Positions 43,541 through 52,045 of a DNA stretch of 64,000 nucleotides are shown in pieces (the stretch's first letter is position 1; every line of letters starts with the position of its first letter). This DNA is from Desulfurobacterium indicum (GTDB lineage: Bacteria; Aquificota; Aquificia; Desulfurobacteriales; Desulfurobacteriaceae), in the NCBI RefSeq assembly GCF_001968985.1, contig NZ_MOEN01000004.1, positions 1-64,000 of the forward strand. Reading direction: 5' to 3'. The notes under the pieces were generated by a model. That model was given only the letters and a program-made list of their open reading frames with translations. It did not search any database and was not told the origin of the DNA. The position numbers and the translations under genes are program-made.

Positions 43541-45733
43541 TTAAACCAGATCAAGCTCCATAACTTTTGTCCAAGTCTTAACAAAATCCTTTACAAATTT
43601 TTCCCTGTTATCATCTTGAGCATAAAACTCTGCCTGAGCTCTAAGTTCAGAATTTGAACCAAAAATTAAATCCACCCTTGTTCCAACATATAACTCATCA
43701 CCTGTTTTTCTATCGTACCCTCGAAAAATATCCCTTCCATTAATTTTATCAGGTTTCCACTCTATACCCATGTCAAGAAGATTAACAAAAAAGTCATTTG
43801 TTAATACACCCACTCTATCAGTAAAGACACCATAATTAGTTCCACCATAATTAGCACCAAGAACTCTTAAACCACCTATCAAAACAGTCATTTCAGGAAC
43901 TGTCAGCTTTAGCATAGAAGCCTTATCAACCAAAACATACTCTTCTACTTCTGCAAGATCACTACCTTCTTTTAGGTAATTTCTAAATCCATCAGCTTCA
44001 GGCTCCATAACAGTATACGCAATAGTATCAATCATCTCTTGAGTAGTATCATTTCTTCCAGGCCTAAAAGGAACTTTAATATTGTAACCTGCATCCTTAA
44101 TTGATTTCTCAAGAGCTGCAACACCACCAAGCACAATTAAATCTGCAAGAGAAACTTTCTTATTACCTTCTTGTGAAGAGTTAAATTCTTCTCTTATCCT
44201 CTTTAAAGTATCAATAACTTCTGGAACATATGTTGAGTGAATTTCCCAATCTATTAACGGCTTAAAAGCAATCCTTCCACCATTTATACCACCTCTTTTA
44301 TCTGAATCTCTATATGTAGAAGCTAAAGACCAAGCTGTATATATTAGTTCTGAAACAGTCAACCCACAGCTTAAAATCTCTTTTTTTAAGTTTTCAATAT
44401 CCTCTTCATCTATCAATTGATAGTCAATCGGAGGAACAGGATCCTGCCACACAAAATCTTCTTCAGGAATTTCTGGTCCAAGATATCTTGACTTTGGACC
44501 CAAGTCTCTATGTGTTAACTTAAACCATGCTTTCGCAAAAGCTTCCTCTAAAAGTTCAGGATTTTCAAGAAATCTTTTTGAAATTTTTGCAAACTCTGGA
44601 TCCATTTTTAAAGCTAAATCGGTAGTAAGCATTATAGGAGCATGCTTCTTTCCTTTTATATGTGCATCAGGAACCATATCTTCTTCATCAGGATTTATAG
44701 CAACCCACTGCCAAGCTCCTGCAGGACTCTTTTCTAAATTCCATTCATACTTGAAAAGGACTCTTAAAAAACTATTATCCCATTTAATAGGAGTAGGTGT
44801 CCATGCACCTTCAAGGCCACTTGTTATTGTGTCAGGTCCTTTTCCAGTCTTATAGCCATTCTTCCAACCTAATCCTTGTTCTTCAATAGGTGCTGCTTCA
44901 GGCTCTGGTCCAAGATACTTAGAAGGATCCGCAGCACCGTGACATTTTCCAAATGTATGCCCTCCTGCTATAAGAGCTACTGTTTCCTCATCGGTCATTC
45001 CCATTTTTCTAAAACTTTCTCTTATATCTTGTGCAGCAGCAAGAACATTTGGTTCTCCATCAGGCCCTTCAGGATTTACATAAATTAAACCCATCTGAAC
45101 TGCTGCAAGTGGCCCTTTTATCTTTCTATCCTCTGTTCTTCTCATATCTGCAAGCCACTCTGTTTCAGGCCCCCAATAGGTTCCAATATCCGCTTCCCAG
45201 TTATCTTCTCTTCCTGCACCAAAGCCTAAAGTTTTAAAACCCATATCTTCAAGAGCAACGTTTCCAGCAAGAATAAAAAGATCAGCCCATGAAATTTTAT
45301 TTCCGTATTTCTTTTTTATTGGCCACAGTAACCTTCTTGCTTTATCAAGATTAGCATTATCAGGCCAACTATTCTCAGGAGCAAGTCTTTGGTTACCTCC
45401 ACTTGCACCACCTTTTCCATCAATTAGTCTATAAGTTCCAGCACTATGCCATGCAAGACGTATAAAGAATGGACCGTAGTGACCATAATCAGCAGGCCAC
45501 CATTCCTGAGACTCTCTCATCAATTTTCTTAAATCTTCCTTAAGAGCAAAATAATCAAGTTTTGAGAATTCTTCTTTATAGCTAAAATTGGAATCATAAG
45601 GAACAAGATAAGGGTTATTTTTCTGCAAAATTTTAAGATTTAATCTATCCGGCCACCATTTTGCAATTATATTTCCACCCTCTTTCACAAAGTTAAAATC
45701 TTCTTTTGAAAACCTAAACGATTGTCTTCCCAT
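43541..45733 (-). CDS. katG: Catalase-peroxidase
   Basis: 730 residues, the normal two-domain KatG. The active-site triad R92, W95, H96 is in [13 protein letters not shown]; the proximal haem ligand H259 is in GGHTFGK. The residues for the Trp-Tyr-Met cofactor needed for catalase activity appear present: W95, Y218 (GLIYVNPEG) and M244 (FRKMGM). It removes hydrogen peroxide. Preceded by rubredoxin (24 bases) behind a Fur/PerR-like box. Its position beside an IS remnant and a lone helicase is compatible with acquisition by transfer. Confidence 0.96.
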   Translation of the reverse strand: MGRQSFRFSKEDFNFVKEGGNIIAKWWPDRLNLKILQKNNPYLVPYDSNFSYKEEFSKLDYFALKEDLRKLMRESQEWWPADYGHYGPFFIRLAWHSAGTYRLIDGKGGASGGNQRLAPENSWPDNANLDKARRLLWPIKKKYGNKISWADLFILAGNVALEDMGFKTLGFGAGREDNWEADIGTYWGPETEWLADMRRTEDRKIKGPLAAVQMGLIYVNPEGPDGEPNVLAAAQDIRESFRKMGMTDEETVALIAGGHTFGKCHGAADPSKYLGPEPEAAPIEEQGLGWKNGYKTGKGPDTITSGLEGAWTPTPIKWDNSFLRVLFKYEWNLEKSPAGAWQWVAINPDEEDMVPDAHIKGKKHAPIMLTTDLALKMDPEFAKISKRFLENPELLEEAFAKAWFKLTHRDLGPKSRYLGPEIPEEDFVWQDPVPPIDYQLIDEEDIENLKKEILSCGLTVSELIYTAWSLASTYRDSDKRGGINGGRIAFKPLIDWEIHSTYVPEVIDTLKRIREEFNSSQEGNKKVSLADLIVLGGVAALEKSIKDAGYNIKVPFRPGRNDTTQEMIDTIAYTVMEPEADGFRNYLKEGSDLAEVEEYVLVDKASMLKLTVPEMTVLIGGLRVLGANYGGTNYGVFTDRVGVLTNDFFVNLLDMGIEWKPDKINGRDIFRGYDRKTGDELYVGTRVDLIFGSNSELRAQAEFYAQDDNREKFVKDFVKTWTKVMELDLV

Positions 45734-45756
45734 AAAAGCCTCCTCATAGCAAAATT

Positions 45757-45918
45757 TTAATCTTCTGGAACAAAAGCATTTTTAGGCGCCCCACAAACAG
45801 GACAAACCCAATTGTCAGGTAACTCTTCAAATGGAGTGTTAGAAGAAACACCATTAGATGGATCACCTTTTTCAGGGTTATAGACATACCCACAAACAGA
45901 ACAGATATACTTCTTCAT
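45757..45918 (-). CDS. Rubredoxin
   Basis: A 53-residue protein: [20 protein letters not shown], then [20 protein letters not shown]. Two CxxCG knuckles bind one iron. A good ribosome binding site (AAAGGAGG, seven bases before ATG). It transfers electrons, typically to peroxide- or superoxide-reducing enzymes in anaerobes. It lies just upstream of katG on the same strand, so the pair forms an oxidative-stress operon. Confidence 0.96.
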   Translation of the reverse strand: MKKYICSVCGYVYNPEKGDPSNGVSSNTPFEELPDNWVCPVCGAPKNAFVPED

Positions 45919-45935
45919 TTTCAGCCTCCTTTATT

Positions 45936-45954
45936 GATAATGATTAACGTTCTC
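45936..45954. promoter_or_regulatory. Fur/PerR-like operator before rubredoxin-katG
   Basis: GATAATGATTAACGTTCTC matches the 19-base Fur consensus in 15 of 19 positions; the first nine are perfect. It lies just downstream of the predicted -10 of the rubredoxin promoter, where a repressor would block transcription. Fur versus PerR cannot be separated by sequence. Confidence 0.6.
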
Positions 45955-45961
45955 AATTTAA

Positions 45962-45988
45962 AGTATAAAAAATTTCTAATTTTGTCAA
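45962..45988 (-). promoter_or_regulatory. Predicted promoter of rubredoxin-katG
   Basis: On the minus strand TTGACA (45983-45988), a 15-base spacer, TATACT (45962-45967; 5 of 6). The Fur-like box follows directly. Confidence 0.5.
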
Positions 45989-45993
45989 GCAAT

Positions 45994-46542
45994 TTATTTA
46001 GAACATTTAAAAGTAGAAAAGTAAAGTAACTTCATTCCTTCTAAAACCTTAAGTTTACATACACTCTCTTTCCTTTTACCTTCTATTAAAAATTCTCCTT
46101 TCTTTAATGTTATTTCCTTTTTCCCACTTTTTAATTCTTTGTATGTTTTAGAAAGTAAAGGCACTAAACTATCAGGAACTGTCTCATTTGTTGAAGATAT
46201 ACTCTCCTTAATTTCTCCTTTACAGACTTTATAGTTCATAACAGAAGCACCCTTTTTTCCCCACTCTGTTCTTATTACAGATACAAATTGGCAACCATCA
46301 GATGTTTCTCTATTAAATATTCCATACCTTGTTATATAACCTACTTCATCTGTTAAATCTTTCTTTTTCATAGCAACTATCAACGCTACAGCAGCATCAC
46401 CTCTTAAATCAAAAGGAGTGGACTTAATCTCAGTTTTAGACACTTTACTTACACCTAAACTGACACTCTTCACAGAAACAGTTCCACAGGAAGAAACAGC
46501 GATTAACAAAAAGAAATATAACAGTTTTCTTACATTTGACAT
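45994..46542 (-). CDS. Putative lipoprotein
   Basis: 182 residues. Signal and lipobox: KLLYFFLLIAVSSC, with lipidation expected at the cysteine of SSCGT. The mature part has four more cysteines (GCQF, KVCKG, SVCKL, FKCSK), likely paired in the periplasm, and is basic and beta-rich. I do not recognise the family. It reads toward rubredoxin-katG on the same strand, but those genes have their own promoter. Confidence 0.72.
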   Translation of the reverse strand: MSNVRKLLYFFLLIAVSSCGTVSVKSVSLGVSKVSKTEIKSTPFDLRGDAAVALIVAMKKKDLTDEVGYITRYGIFNRETSDGCQFVSVIRTEWGKKGASVMNYKVCKGEIKESISSTNETVPDSLVPLLSKTYKELKSGKKEITLKKGEFLIEGKRKESVCKLKVLEGMKLLYFSTFKCSK

Positions 46543-46603
46543 GGCATCTCTCCGAAGAATAAATTATTGTAATGATATCACTTCAAAACCGGAATGGTAG
46601 GAT

Positions 46604-46978
46604 ATGGAGAGAGAAAAGCAGAGAAAACTGAAATTATGGCTGATGGAGCTCAAAAACTTTATTAATCGAACAGAAAACACAATAATAGTAGTCGAAGGAA
46701 AAAGGGATAAAATAGCCCTTAAAAAATTCGGAATAGACAGAGTTTATCCGCTTAAAGGAAAGGGATTTCATGATTTTGCCCAGATACTCAGCGACGAAAT
46801 TAAACCTCAATCAATAATTCTAATAACAGATTTTGATCCGGAAGGAGAAATTATTTTTCAAAAATTACAGAAAATATTTTCCAGATATAATCTCCCTATC
46901 GACACATCTTTCAGGGAAGAACTTAGAAAAACAGGAATTAAGTTTGTTGAAGAAATTCCAAAAAGAATTTTCAAATAG
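46604..46978 (+). CDS. Small Toprim-domain protein
   Basis: 124 residues. Toprim core: IIVVEGKRDKIALKKFGI (catalytic glutamate in VEG) and ILITDFDPEGEIIFQKL (DxD pair), with VYPLKGKG between. It resembles the stand-alone Toprim proteins related to RNase M5 and to an archaeal UPF0292 group. A role in RNA maturation or nucleic-acid metabolism is possible. It is divergent from the lipoprotein and convergent with trpD. Confidence 0.78.
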   Translation: MEREKQRKLKLWLMELKNFINRTENTIIVVEGKRDKIALKKFGIDRVYPLKGKGFHDFAQILSDEIKPQSIILITDFDPEGEIIFQKLQKIFSRYNLPIDTSFREELRKTGIKFVEEIPKRIFK

Positions 46979-46994
46979 GGGAAGAGCCTCCCCA
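46978..46994. terminator. Weak hairpin between the Toprim gene and trpD
   Basis: GGGGA, six-base loop, TCCCC at the junction of two convergent stop codons. There is no long T run, so termination is uncertain. Confidence 0.35.
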
Positions 46995-48029
46995 CTAACC
47001 TACACTATTACCAAATTCAATAACCTTTCTCAAAACTTCAAAAGGTTTTCCACTGTCCAGCAAATCAACGGAAAGTTTAATTCCATCAGACGGAGTATCA
47101 ACCTTTCCGGCAACATAAAAACCAAATCCAGCATTAATTGCTACCATGTCTTTTCTGGCAGACCTATCTTCACCTTTTAAAATAGACTCTATCATATTTT
47201 TATTTTCTTCAAGGCTATCTGCAGCTGCTATATCTTCAATCTTTGCTCTCTCAAAACCAAAATCTTCCGGTGCAATTACATAACTTTTAATATCTCCGTT
47301 AGATAGTTCTGTTACTTTTGTCCTTTCACAAATCGTAATTTCATCCATACCGTCGTAACCGTGAACTATACAGGCCTTTTTTACTCCAAGCTTTGAAAGA
47401 ACACCTGCTATTTTTTCAGAAAGCTCCCCGTCAAAAATTCCCATAAGTTGCCTTTTTGCTCCTGCCGGATTGGTCAGAGGGCCTAAAATATTAAATACCG
47501 TTCTAACGCCAAGTTCTTTCCTCGGTTTTATAACGTTCGCCATAGCTGGATGAAAAACCGGAGCGAACATGAAACCAAAACCTGTTTCTTCTATACATCT
47601 ACCGACATCTTCAGGAGAAAGATCTATTCTAATACCTAAAGCCTCAAGTATATCGGCACTTCCACATTTACTTGAAACTGATCTGTTCCCGTGCTTTGCA
47701 ACAGGAACACCGCCGGCTGCAAGAACAAAAGCAACAGTCGTTGAAACATTAAAAGTTCCTTTCAGGTCTCCACCCGTTCCACATGTATCCACTATTTTCT
47801 CTTTAAGAGAGTCAGGAAGATTAACCTTTCTGCTCTTCTCTCGCATTGCGGAAGCTGCTCCTGCGATTTCTTCTGTAGTTTCCCCTTTCATCCTGAGAGC
47901 AACTAGGATTCCAGCTATCTGAGCAGGAGTAAATTCTCCATCCATAATCTTCCTGAAAAGTTCTCTGGTTTCATCATAAGAAAGATCTTCTCTTTCAATA
48001 ACTTTCTCCAGGACTTTTCTGTATTCCAT
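46995..48029 (-). CDS. trpD: Anthranilate phosphoribosyltransferase
   Basis: 344 residues. Family motifs: VDTCGTGGDLKGTFNVST near 87-104 (PRPP site), KHGNRSVSSKCGSADILEALG near 119-139 and MFAPVFHPAMANVIKPRKELGVRTVFNILGPLTNPA near 162-197. Second step of tryptophan synthesis, using anthranilate made from chorismate. No other trp genes are adjacent. Three bases after the GIY-YIG gene. Confidence 0.95.
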   Translation of the reverse strand: MEYRKVLEKVIEREDLSYDETRELFRKIMDGEFTPAQIAGILVALRMKGETTEEIAGAASAMREKSRKVNLPDSLKEKIVDTCGTGGDLKGTFNVSTTVAFVLAAGGVPVAKHGNRSVSSKCGSADILEALGIRIDLSPEDVGRCIEETGFGFMFAPVFHPAMANVIKPRKELGVRTVFNILGPLTNPAGAKRQLMGIFDGELSEKIAGVLSKLGVKKACIVHGYDGMDEITICERTKVTELSNGDIKSYVIAPEDFGFERAKIEDIAAADSLEENKNMIESILKGEDRSARKDMVAINAGFGFYVAGKVDTPSDGIKLSVDLLDSGKPFEVLRKVIEFGNSVG

Positions 48030-48032
48030 AAC

Positions 48033-48467
48033 TCACCCCCCAAGGTTAAAAGAAAAAAACGGTAAATTGGAAATTATTTTATCAACTTCCGAAACAGAAT
48101 TAACAAGGAATAAATGAGATTTGCAGGAACAATCCGAACATCCAAAATCTGGAACACTTTCAAAAACTTTCTCGAATTTATCCGCGATATAGCATTCAAT
48201 TCGCTCTTCGGGAAAGCAATAAACAACGAGCGGTTTAAAAGAACGGAAAGTTGAGACATAATCAAGATGCCAGTGCTTTTTCTTTCGCTTCTTTAAATGT
48301 CTATTCAACCGGCTTTTCAACCCTCCTGCTCCAAAAGCAGAACCAACATAAGAGTAAATGCCCTCAGAGAGCATAAAACTCTTATTCCTGGTATGTATCA
48401 ACTTTCTTTTTTGCAGACTAAAAACGAGAATATAGGTTCCTTTACTTTCCGGAAAATTCACATTCAA
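48033..48467 (-). CDS. GIY-YIG (DUF123) domain protein
   Basis: 144 residues. KGTYILVFSLQ near 9 and GIYSYVGSAFGAGGLKSRLNRHLKKRKKKHWHLDYV near 36-71 form the GIY-YIG-like core of the DUF123 family (COG1833), sometimes fused to endonuclease III. The C-terminal half has paired cysteines (DFGCSDCSCKSHLF). Nuclease activity is plausible but not established for the family. Its start overlaps the flavoprotein stop by four bases. Confidence 0.8.
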   Translation of the reverse strand: MNVNFPESKGTYILVFSLQKRKLIHTRNKSFMLSEGIYSYVGSAFGAGGLKSRLNRHLKKRKKKHWHLDYVSTFRSFKPLVVYCFPEERIECYIADKFEKVFESVPDFGCSDCSCKSHLFLVNSVSEVDKIISNLPFFSFNLGG

Positions 48468-50020
48468 CAGTATTCCTCCAGAATGGAAAGGGCAACATTC
48501 ATACCATCAATTGCAGAACTTGTTATACCTCCTGCATAGCCTGCTCCTTCCCCTGCTGGATATAAATTTTCAAAAGTTAAGGACTTAAAATGCTCATCCC
48601 TCAATATCCTCAAAGGAGATGATGTTCTGGTTTCAACACCTATAACCGTAGCCTCTTCACTGACAAACCGTTTCAACCTCTTTTCCCAATAACCAAAAGC
48701 CTTCCGGAGGGATTTATAAATAAAACCTGGAAGAATACAATCAACTCGCGCTGACGCAATCTCAGGGATAAAACCGTGTTTAGGAAGTTTTTTAAAGGGT
48801 GTTTCCTTTTTCTTCAGAAAATCCATAAGATTTTGTGCCGGCATTGCATAATTACCTCCACCGGCAACGAAAGCAGTCTTTTCAAGCTTCCTTTGAAAGT
48901 CAATAGCCTTAAACGGATCATTACCAAAATCTTCTGGAAAAACCTGAACAACTATGGCACTGTTCGCCATAACACCTTCTCTGGCAAAGTTACTCATCCC
49001 ATTGGTAACAACCGTTTCCCTCTCCGATGAAGAACAGATAACTACCCCTCCCGGACACATACAGAACGAAAAAACACCCCTGTTTCCCGCTCTGGCAGTT
49101 AAGGAATACTCTGCCGGAGGAAGTGCGGGATTCTCATAATATTTCCCATACTGCATCCTATTAATTAATCTTTGAGGATGAATAATCCTCACACCGACTG
49201 CGAAAGGTTTTGCAGCCATTTTCACACCAGTATTTTTAAACATTGCAAAAGTATCTCTTGCACTGTTACCCACGGCAAAAACAACCACATCAAAAGATTC
49301 TTCATAGATTTCATTTTCGAGTAAATCCTTTACAACAAGAGAAGTAACCCTATTTCCGCTGGTTTTCATATCCACCACAAGAGAAGAAAACCGGAACTCA
49401 ATACCATTATTTTCCAGAAACTGCCTTATAGAAGGAATAACCTTTTTCAACCTATCAGTCCCTATATGAGGCCTTGAAACGTAAAGAACCTCTTTGGGAG
49501 CCCCATGTTCCACAAGAAGGCTATATACAAAATGTTTCTTTTTGTCCTTCACCCTGGTAGTCAATTTTCCATCAGAAAATGTTCCAGCTCCACCTTCTCC
49601 AAACTGAACGTTAGAATTTTCATCAAGAATTCTCTCTATCCAGAACCTTTGAACATCTTCTTCTCTTTCCTCAACTCTTTTCCCTCTTTCAAAAACAACA
49701 ACGTCAACACCACCGGCTGACAGCGTATATGCTGCAAAAAGACCTGCAGGACCGGAGCCAACAACAGCAACCTTCAACGACTTAGACACAGAAGGAATTT
49801 CTATATCAGGAACAGGTTTATGAACACGGCAACCTGAAGCAATTAACTTTTTTGCCGTTTCATCATCTACATCAAAAAGCAACCGATAGACAAATTCAGG
49901 TTTTTTTCTGGCATCAATAGACTTCTTTAATATGGCAAATTGCAAAGGATACTCTTTCTCTCTGAGCTTATCCTCTAATTTCTCATCTATTTTTACTCTT
50001 ACCTCGCCCTCTATCAGCAT
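48464..50020 (-). CDS. FAD-dependent oxidoreductase, COG2509 type
   Basis: 518 residues. An N-terminal alpha/beta domain (about 1-85) is followed by the dinucleotide loop [17 protein letters not shown] near 93-109, VQFGEGGAGTFSDGKLTTRVKD near 149-170, an FCMCPGGVV cysteine stretch near 318-326, and the late YPAGEGAGYAGGITSSAIDGM near 489-509. The family is widespread but its substrate is unknown. It overlaps the RusA-like gene by 38 bases and trails it in the same transcript. Confidence 0.82.
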   Translation of the reverse strand: MLIEGEVRVKIDEKLEDKLREKEYPLQFAILKKSIDARKKPEFVYRLLFDVDDETAKKLIASGCRVHKPVPDIEIPSVSKSLKVAVVGSGPAGLFAAYTLSAGGVDVVVFERGKRVEEREEDVQRFWIERILDENSNVQFGEGGAGTFSDGKLTTRVKDKKKHFVYSLLVEHGAPKEVLYVSRPHIGTDRLKKVIPSIRQFLENNGIEFRFSSLVVDMKTSGNRVTSLVVKDLLENEIYEESFDVVVFAVGNSARDTFAMFKNTGVKMAAKPFAVGVRIIHPQRLINRMQYGKYYENPALPPAEYSLTARAGNRGVFSFCMCPGGVVICSSSERETVVTNGMSNFAREGVMANSAIVVQVFPEDFGNDPFKAIDFQRKLEKTAFVAGGGNYAMPAQNLMDFLKKKETPFKKLPKHGFIPEIASARVDCILPGFIYKSLRKAFGYWEKRLKRFVSEEATVIGVETRTSSPLRILRDEHFKSLTFENLYPAGEGAGYAGGITSSAIDGMNVALSILEEYC

Positions 50021-50519
50021 AAGGCACCTCTATTTTAAGCTCATCAAAAAATTTCAAAAGCCCATCTTCAAACACTTCTATCTCCCTCTCAAGCTGATGA
50101 ACTATTTCATCTTTAAGAAGCTCTATATCAATAATTACAATTTCGTCAAATCTTCTCAATCCCAAACGTTTCTCTACATTCTCTTTAACATATATAAGAG
50201 AATCTCTTTTAAGAATCTCTGCCTTCTCAAGAGCATCACCTATGAACTTTTCAGCATTATCAATGTCCCTCTGTTTTATACGTCCCGAAAGCAGAAAGGA
50301 AAAAGAGACTTTTACCGGCTTATCTATTGGGAAATGCTCCATACCAAATTTCTGCTTCTGAATATGAAACTGGAAAACAGCCTCTCTCTGAGACGAAAGC
50401 ACAGAAGGATTATTAATTATAAAAGGCTTCATCTCACCATAAACCCTTCTGTGAGAAATCTTCTTATAGTTTGCTTTACTGGGAATCTTACCGACAAAAT
50501 AAAAGCGAAATTTTTTCAT
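49983..50519 (-). CDS. RusA-like Holliday junction resolvase family protein
   Basis: 178 residues. The N-terminus FRFYFVGKIPSKANYKK resembles the RusA start (IPG.P.sKnR). The active-site block is GRIKQRDIDNAEKFIGDALEKAEILKRDSLIYV, with the D.DN..K.i.DaL pattern in which aspartates bind metal. A C-terminal extension of about 45 residues (EIVHQLEREIEVF...) goes beyond the 120-residue RusA core. RusA is usually phage-derived; no phage genes are visible nearby. Starts the four-gene run ending with trpD. Confidence 0.62.
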   Translation of the reverse strand: MKKFRFYFVGKIPSKANYKKISHRRVYGEMKPFIINNPSVLSSQREAVFQFHIQKQKFGMEHFPIDKPVKVSFSFLLSGRIKQRDIDNAEKFIGDALEKAEILKRDSLIYVKENVEKRLGLRRFDEIVIIDIELLKDEIVHQLEREIEVFEDGLLKFFDELKIEVPYADRGRGKSKNR

Positions 50520-50541
50520 AATCCTCGCTTAATAAAACGAA

Positions 50542-50550
50542 TGGTATAAT
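50542..50550 (+). promoter_or_regulatory. Extended -10 promoter of the K+ channel operon
   Basis: TGGTATAAT: an extended -10 (TGn plus perfect TATAAT) 25 bases before the ATG at 50576. No clear -35. Confidence 0.5.
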
Positions 50551-50575
50551 TTATTCCTAAATTGTAACAAATATT

Positions 50576-51640
50576 ATGACAGATAAAGGACGGGAAATGC
50601 CTGCACAAGAACTCGAATACTTAAGAAAAAATGTAGCAAGAAAGTTCCTAAGAATACTGCTTCTTATAGTAAGCGTCGTCCTTTTCTCAACCATAGGAAT
50701 AATGATAATTGAAAAATGGTCTTTTTTCGACGCCCTATGGCACGTAATAATAACAATATCAACTGTAGGCTATGGAGAAATACATCCACTGACAGAAGCA
50801 GGCAGAATTTTTACAATGCTTATCATAATCATCGCATTTAGTGTTTACGCCTATGGAGCTTCAACCATTGCCTACATGATATTCGAAGGAGATCTAAAAA
50901 AATATTTTGCTATGAAGAGGTTGGAAAAGATGATTTCTCAAATGAAAAATCACACCATTGTTTGCGGACTTGGCAGAACAGGACTTGCAGCCGTCCAGGA
51001 GCTTCACAAAGAACACATTCCTTTTCTAGTAATAGAAAAAGACCACGAAAAAATAAACAAAATTCTTGAAACATTCCATAACATAAGATACATAGTAGGA
51101 GACGCCACAAACGACGAAATCTTAATGAAGGCTGGAATTAAATCCGCTGCCAACCTTATCATCACAACATCCAACGACTCCAACAACCTGTTTATAACCC
51201 TTTCTGCAAAAAACTTAAATCCAAGGGTAAAAGTAGTAGCAAGAGCATCGGAAGAAGCAAGTATTCCAAAACTTAAAATAGCAGGAGCAGACGAAGTCAT
51301 ATCTCCTAACACTATTGGCGGAATAAGGATGGCATCCATAGCCATAAGGCCTAATGTTGTAAGCTTCCTTGATATTGTAACCCGACACGGTGAAATAGAT
51401 TTAAGATTGGAAGAGGTGAAAATTCCGAACGATTCTCCCGTTCACGGTAAACTTTTAAAAGATGTTCAAATTCCGCAAAAAACCGGCGTAATCGTGATAG
51501 GTATAAAAAGGGAAGATGGCTCATTTATACTCAATCCGGTGTCCACCACAATGCTTCTAAAGGGTGATACAATAATTATCATTGGAACAACAGAGCAGTT
51601 CGAAAAACTTAAAAAATTAATAAGCGGGGAAGATTCATGA
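50576..51640 (+). CDS. Two-helix potassium channel with RCK (TrkA-N/TrkA-C) domains
   Basis: 354 residues. Membrane helix 1 (LRILLLIVSVVLFSTIGIMII, about 24-44), pore helix with selectivity filter ISTVGYGEIHP (TVGYG at 63-67), helix 2 (FTMLIIIIAFSVYAYGASTIAYMI), then a cytosolic RCK domain starting TIVCGLGRTGLAAVQEL near 123 and a TrkA-C domain near 270-350. Similar in plan to MthK/Kch. Its last four bases overlap the flgN-like start, placing a channel at the head of a flagellar operon. Confidence 0.9.
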   Translation: MTDKGREMPAQELEYLRKNVARKFLRILLLIVSVVLFSTIGIMIIEKWSFFDALWHVIITISTVGYGEIHPLTEAGRIFTMLIIIIAFSVYAYGASTIAYMIFEGDLKKYFAMKRLEKMISQMKNHTIVCGLGRTGLAAVQELHKEHIPFLVIEKDHEKINKILETFHNIRYIVGDATNDEILMKAGIKSAANLIITTSNDSNNLFITLSAKNLNPRVKVVARASEEASIPKLKIAGADEVISPNTIGGIRMASIAIRPNVVSFLDIVTRHGEIDLRLEEVKIPNDSPVHGKLLKDVQIPQKTGVIVIGIKREDGSFILNPVSTTMLLKGDTIIIIGTTEQFEKLKKLISGEDS

Positions 51641-51990
51641 ATGTAAAGGAAGAACTTGATACCCTTGTTAAACTCCTTGAAGAGGAAAATATTTTGCTTA
51701 AAAAAGGGATAACTGAACCAAAAGCTGCAGACAGACTGCTACAAATAAGCAAAGAAAAAAGAAACATCCTTGCAGAACTGGCAAAATTGGAAGCGAAAGA
51801 CTTAAACCCTTTTAAAGAAACCATAGAAAAAATCGAGGAGCTTAACAAAAGAAACAGCTTACTCCTATTAAATAACATGGATATGCTGGAAGAGACAGTA
51901 AAGGCGTTAATCCCGGAAGAATATATTGAGGTGTATTCAAAAGACGGTAAACTGGCGCAAAACCGCTCCATATTCGGAAAAAAGGTATAA
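51637..51990 (+). CDS. FlgN-like flagellar export chaperone
   Basis: 117 residues, almost entirely helical: LDTLVKLLEEENILLKKGITEPKA...LLQISKEKRNILAELAKLE..LNPFKETIEKIEELNKRNSLLLLNNMDMLEETVKALI. This pattern and its place right before flgK and flgL match FlgN, which protects both hook-junction proteins before export. Similarity in this family is low, so position carries much of the call. The stop codon forms part of the sigma28 -35 element of flgK. Confidence 0.68.
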   Translation: MNVKEELDTLVKLLEEENILLKKGITEPKAADRLLQISKEKRNILAELAKLEAKDLNPFKETIEKIEELNKRNSLLLLNNMDMLEETVKALIPEEYIEVYSKDGKLAQNRSIFGKKV

Positions 51991-52014
51991 AAAACAGACT
52001 GAAACAAACGATAA
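51988..52014 (+). promoter_or_regulatory. Predicted sigma28 (FliA) promoter of flgKL
   Basis: TAAA (51988-51991), exactly 15 bases, AACGATAA (52007-52014; 6 of 8 to GCCGATAA). The start would lie about 20-25 bases before the flgK ATG. This fits late-class flagellar expression. Confidence 0.65.
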
Positions 52015-52045
52015 TTAGAATTAGAAGTAAAGCCGGGAGGATGAG

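Noticed and set aside
46833-47180. Frame bridging the Toprim gene and trpD
   Set aside because: Shifted-frame shadow crossing a convergent junction with no start signal.
49932-50549. 205-codon plus-strand frame opposite the RusA-like gene
   Set aside because: Antisense shadow; the minus-strand frame has the D.DN..K motif, an SD and operon context.
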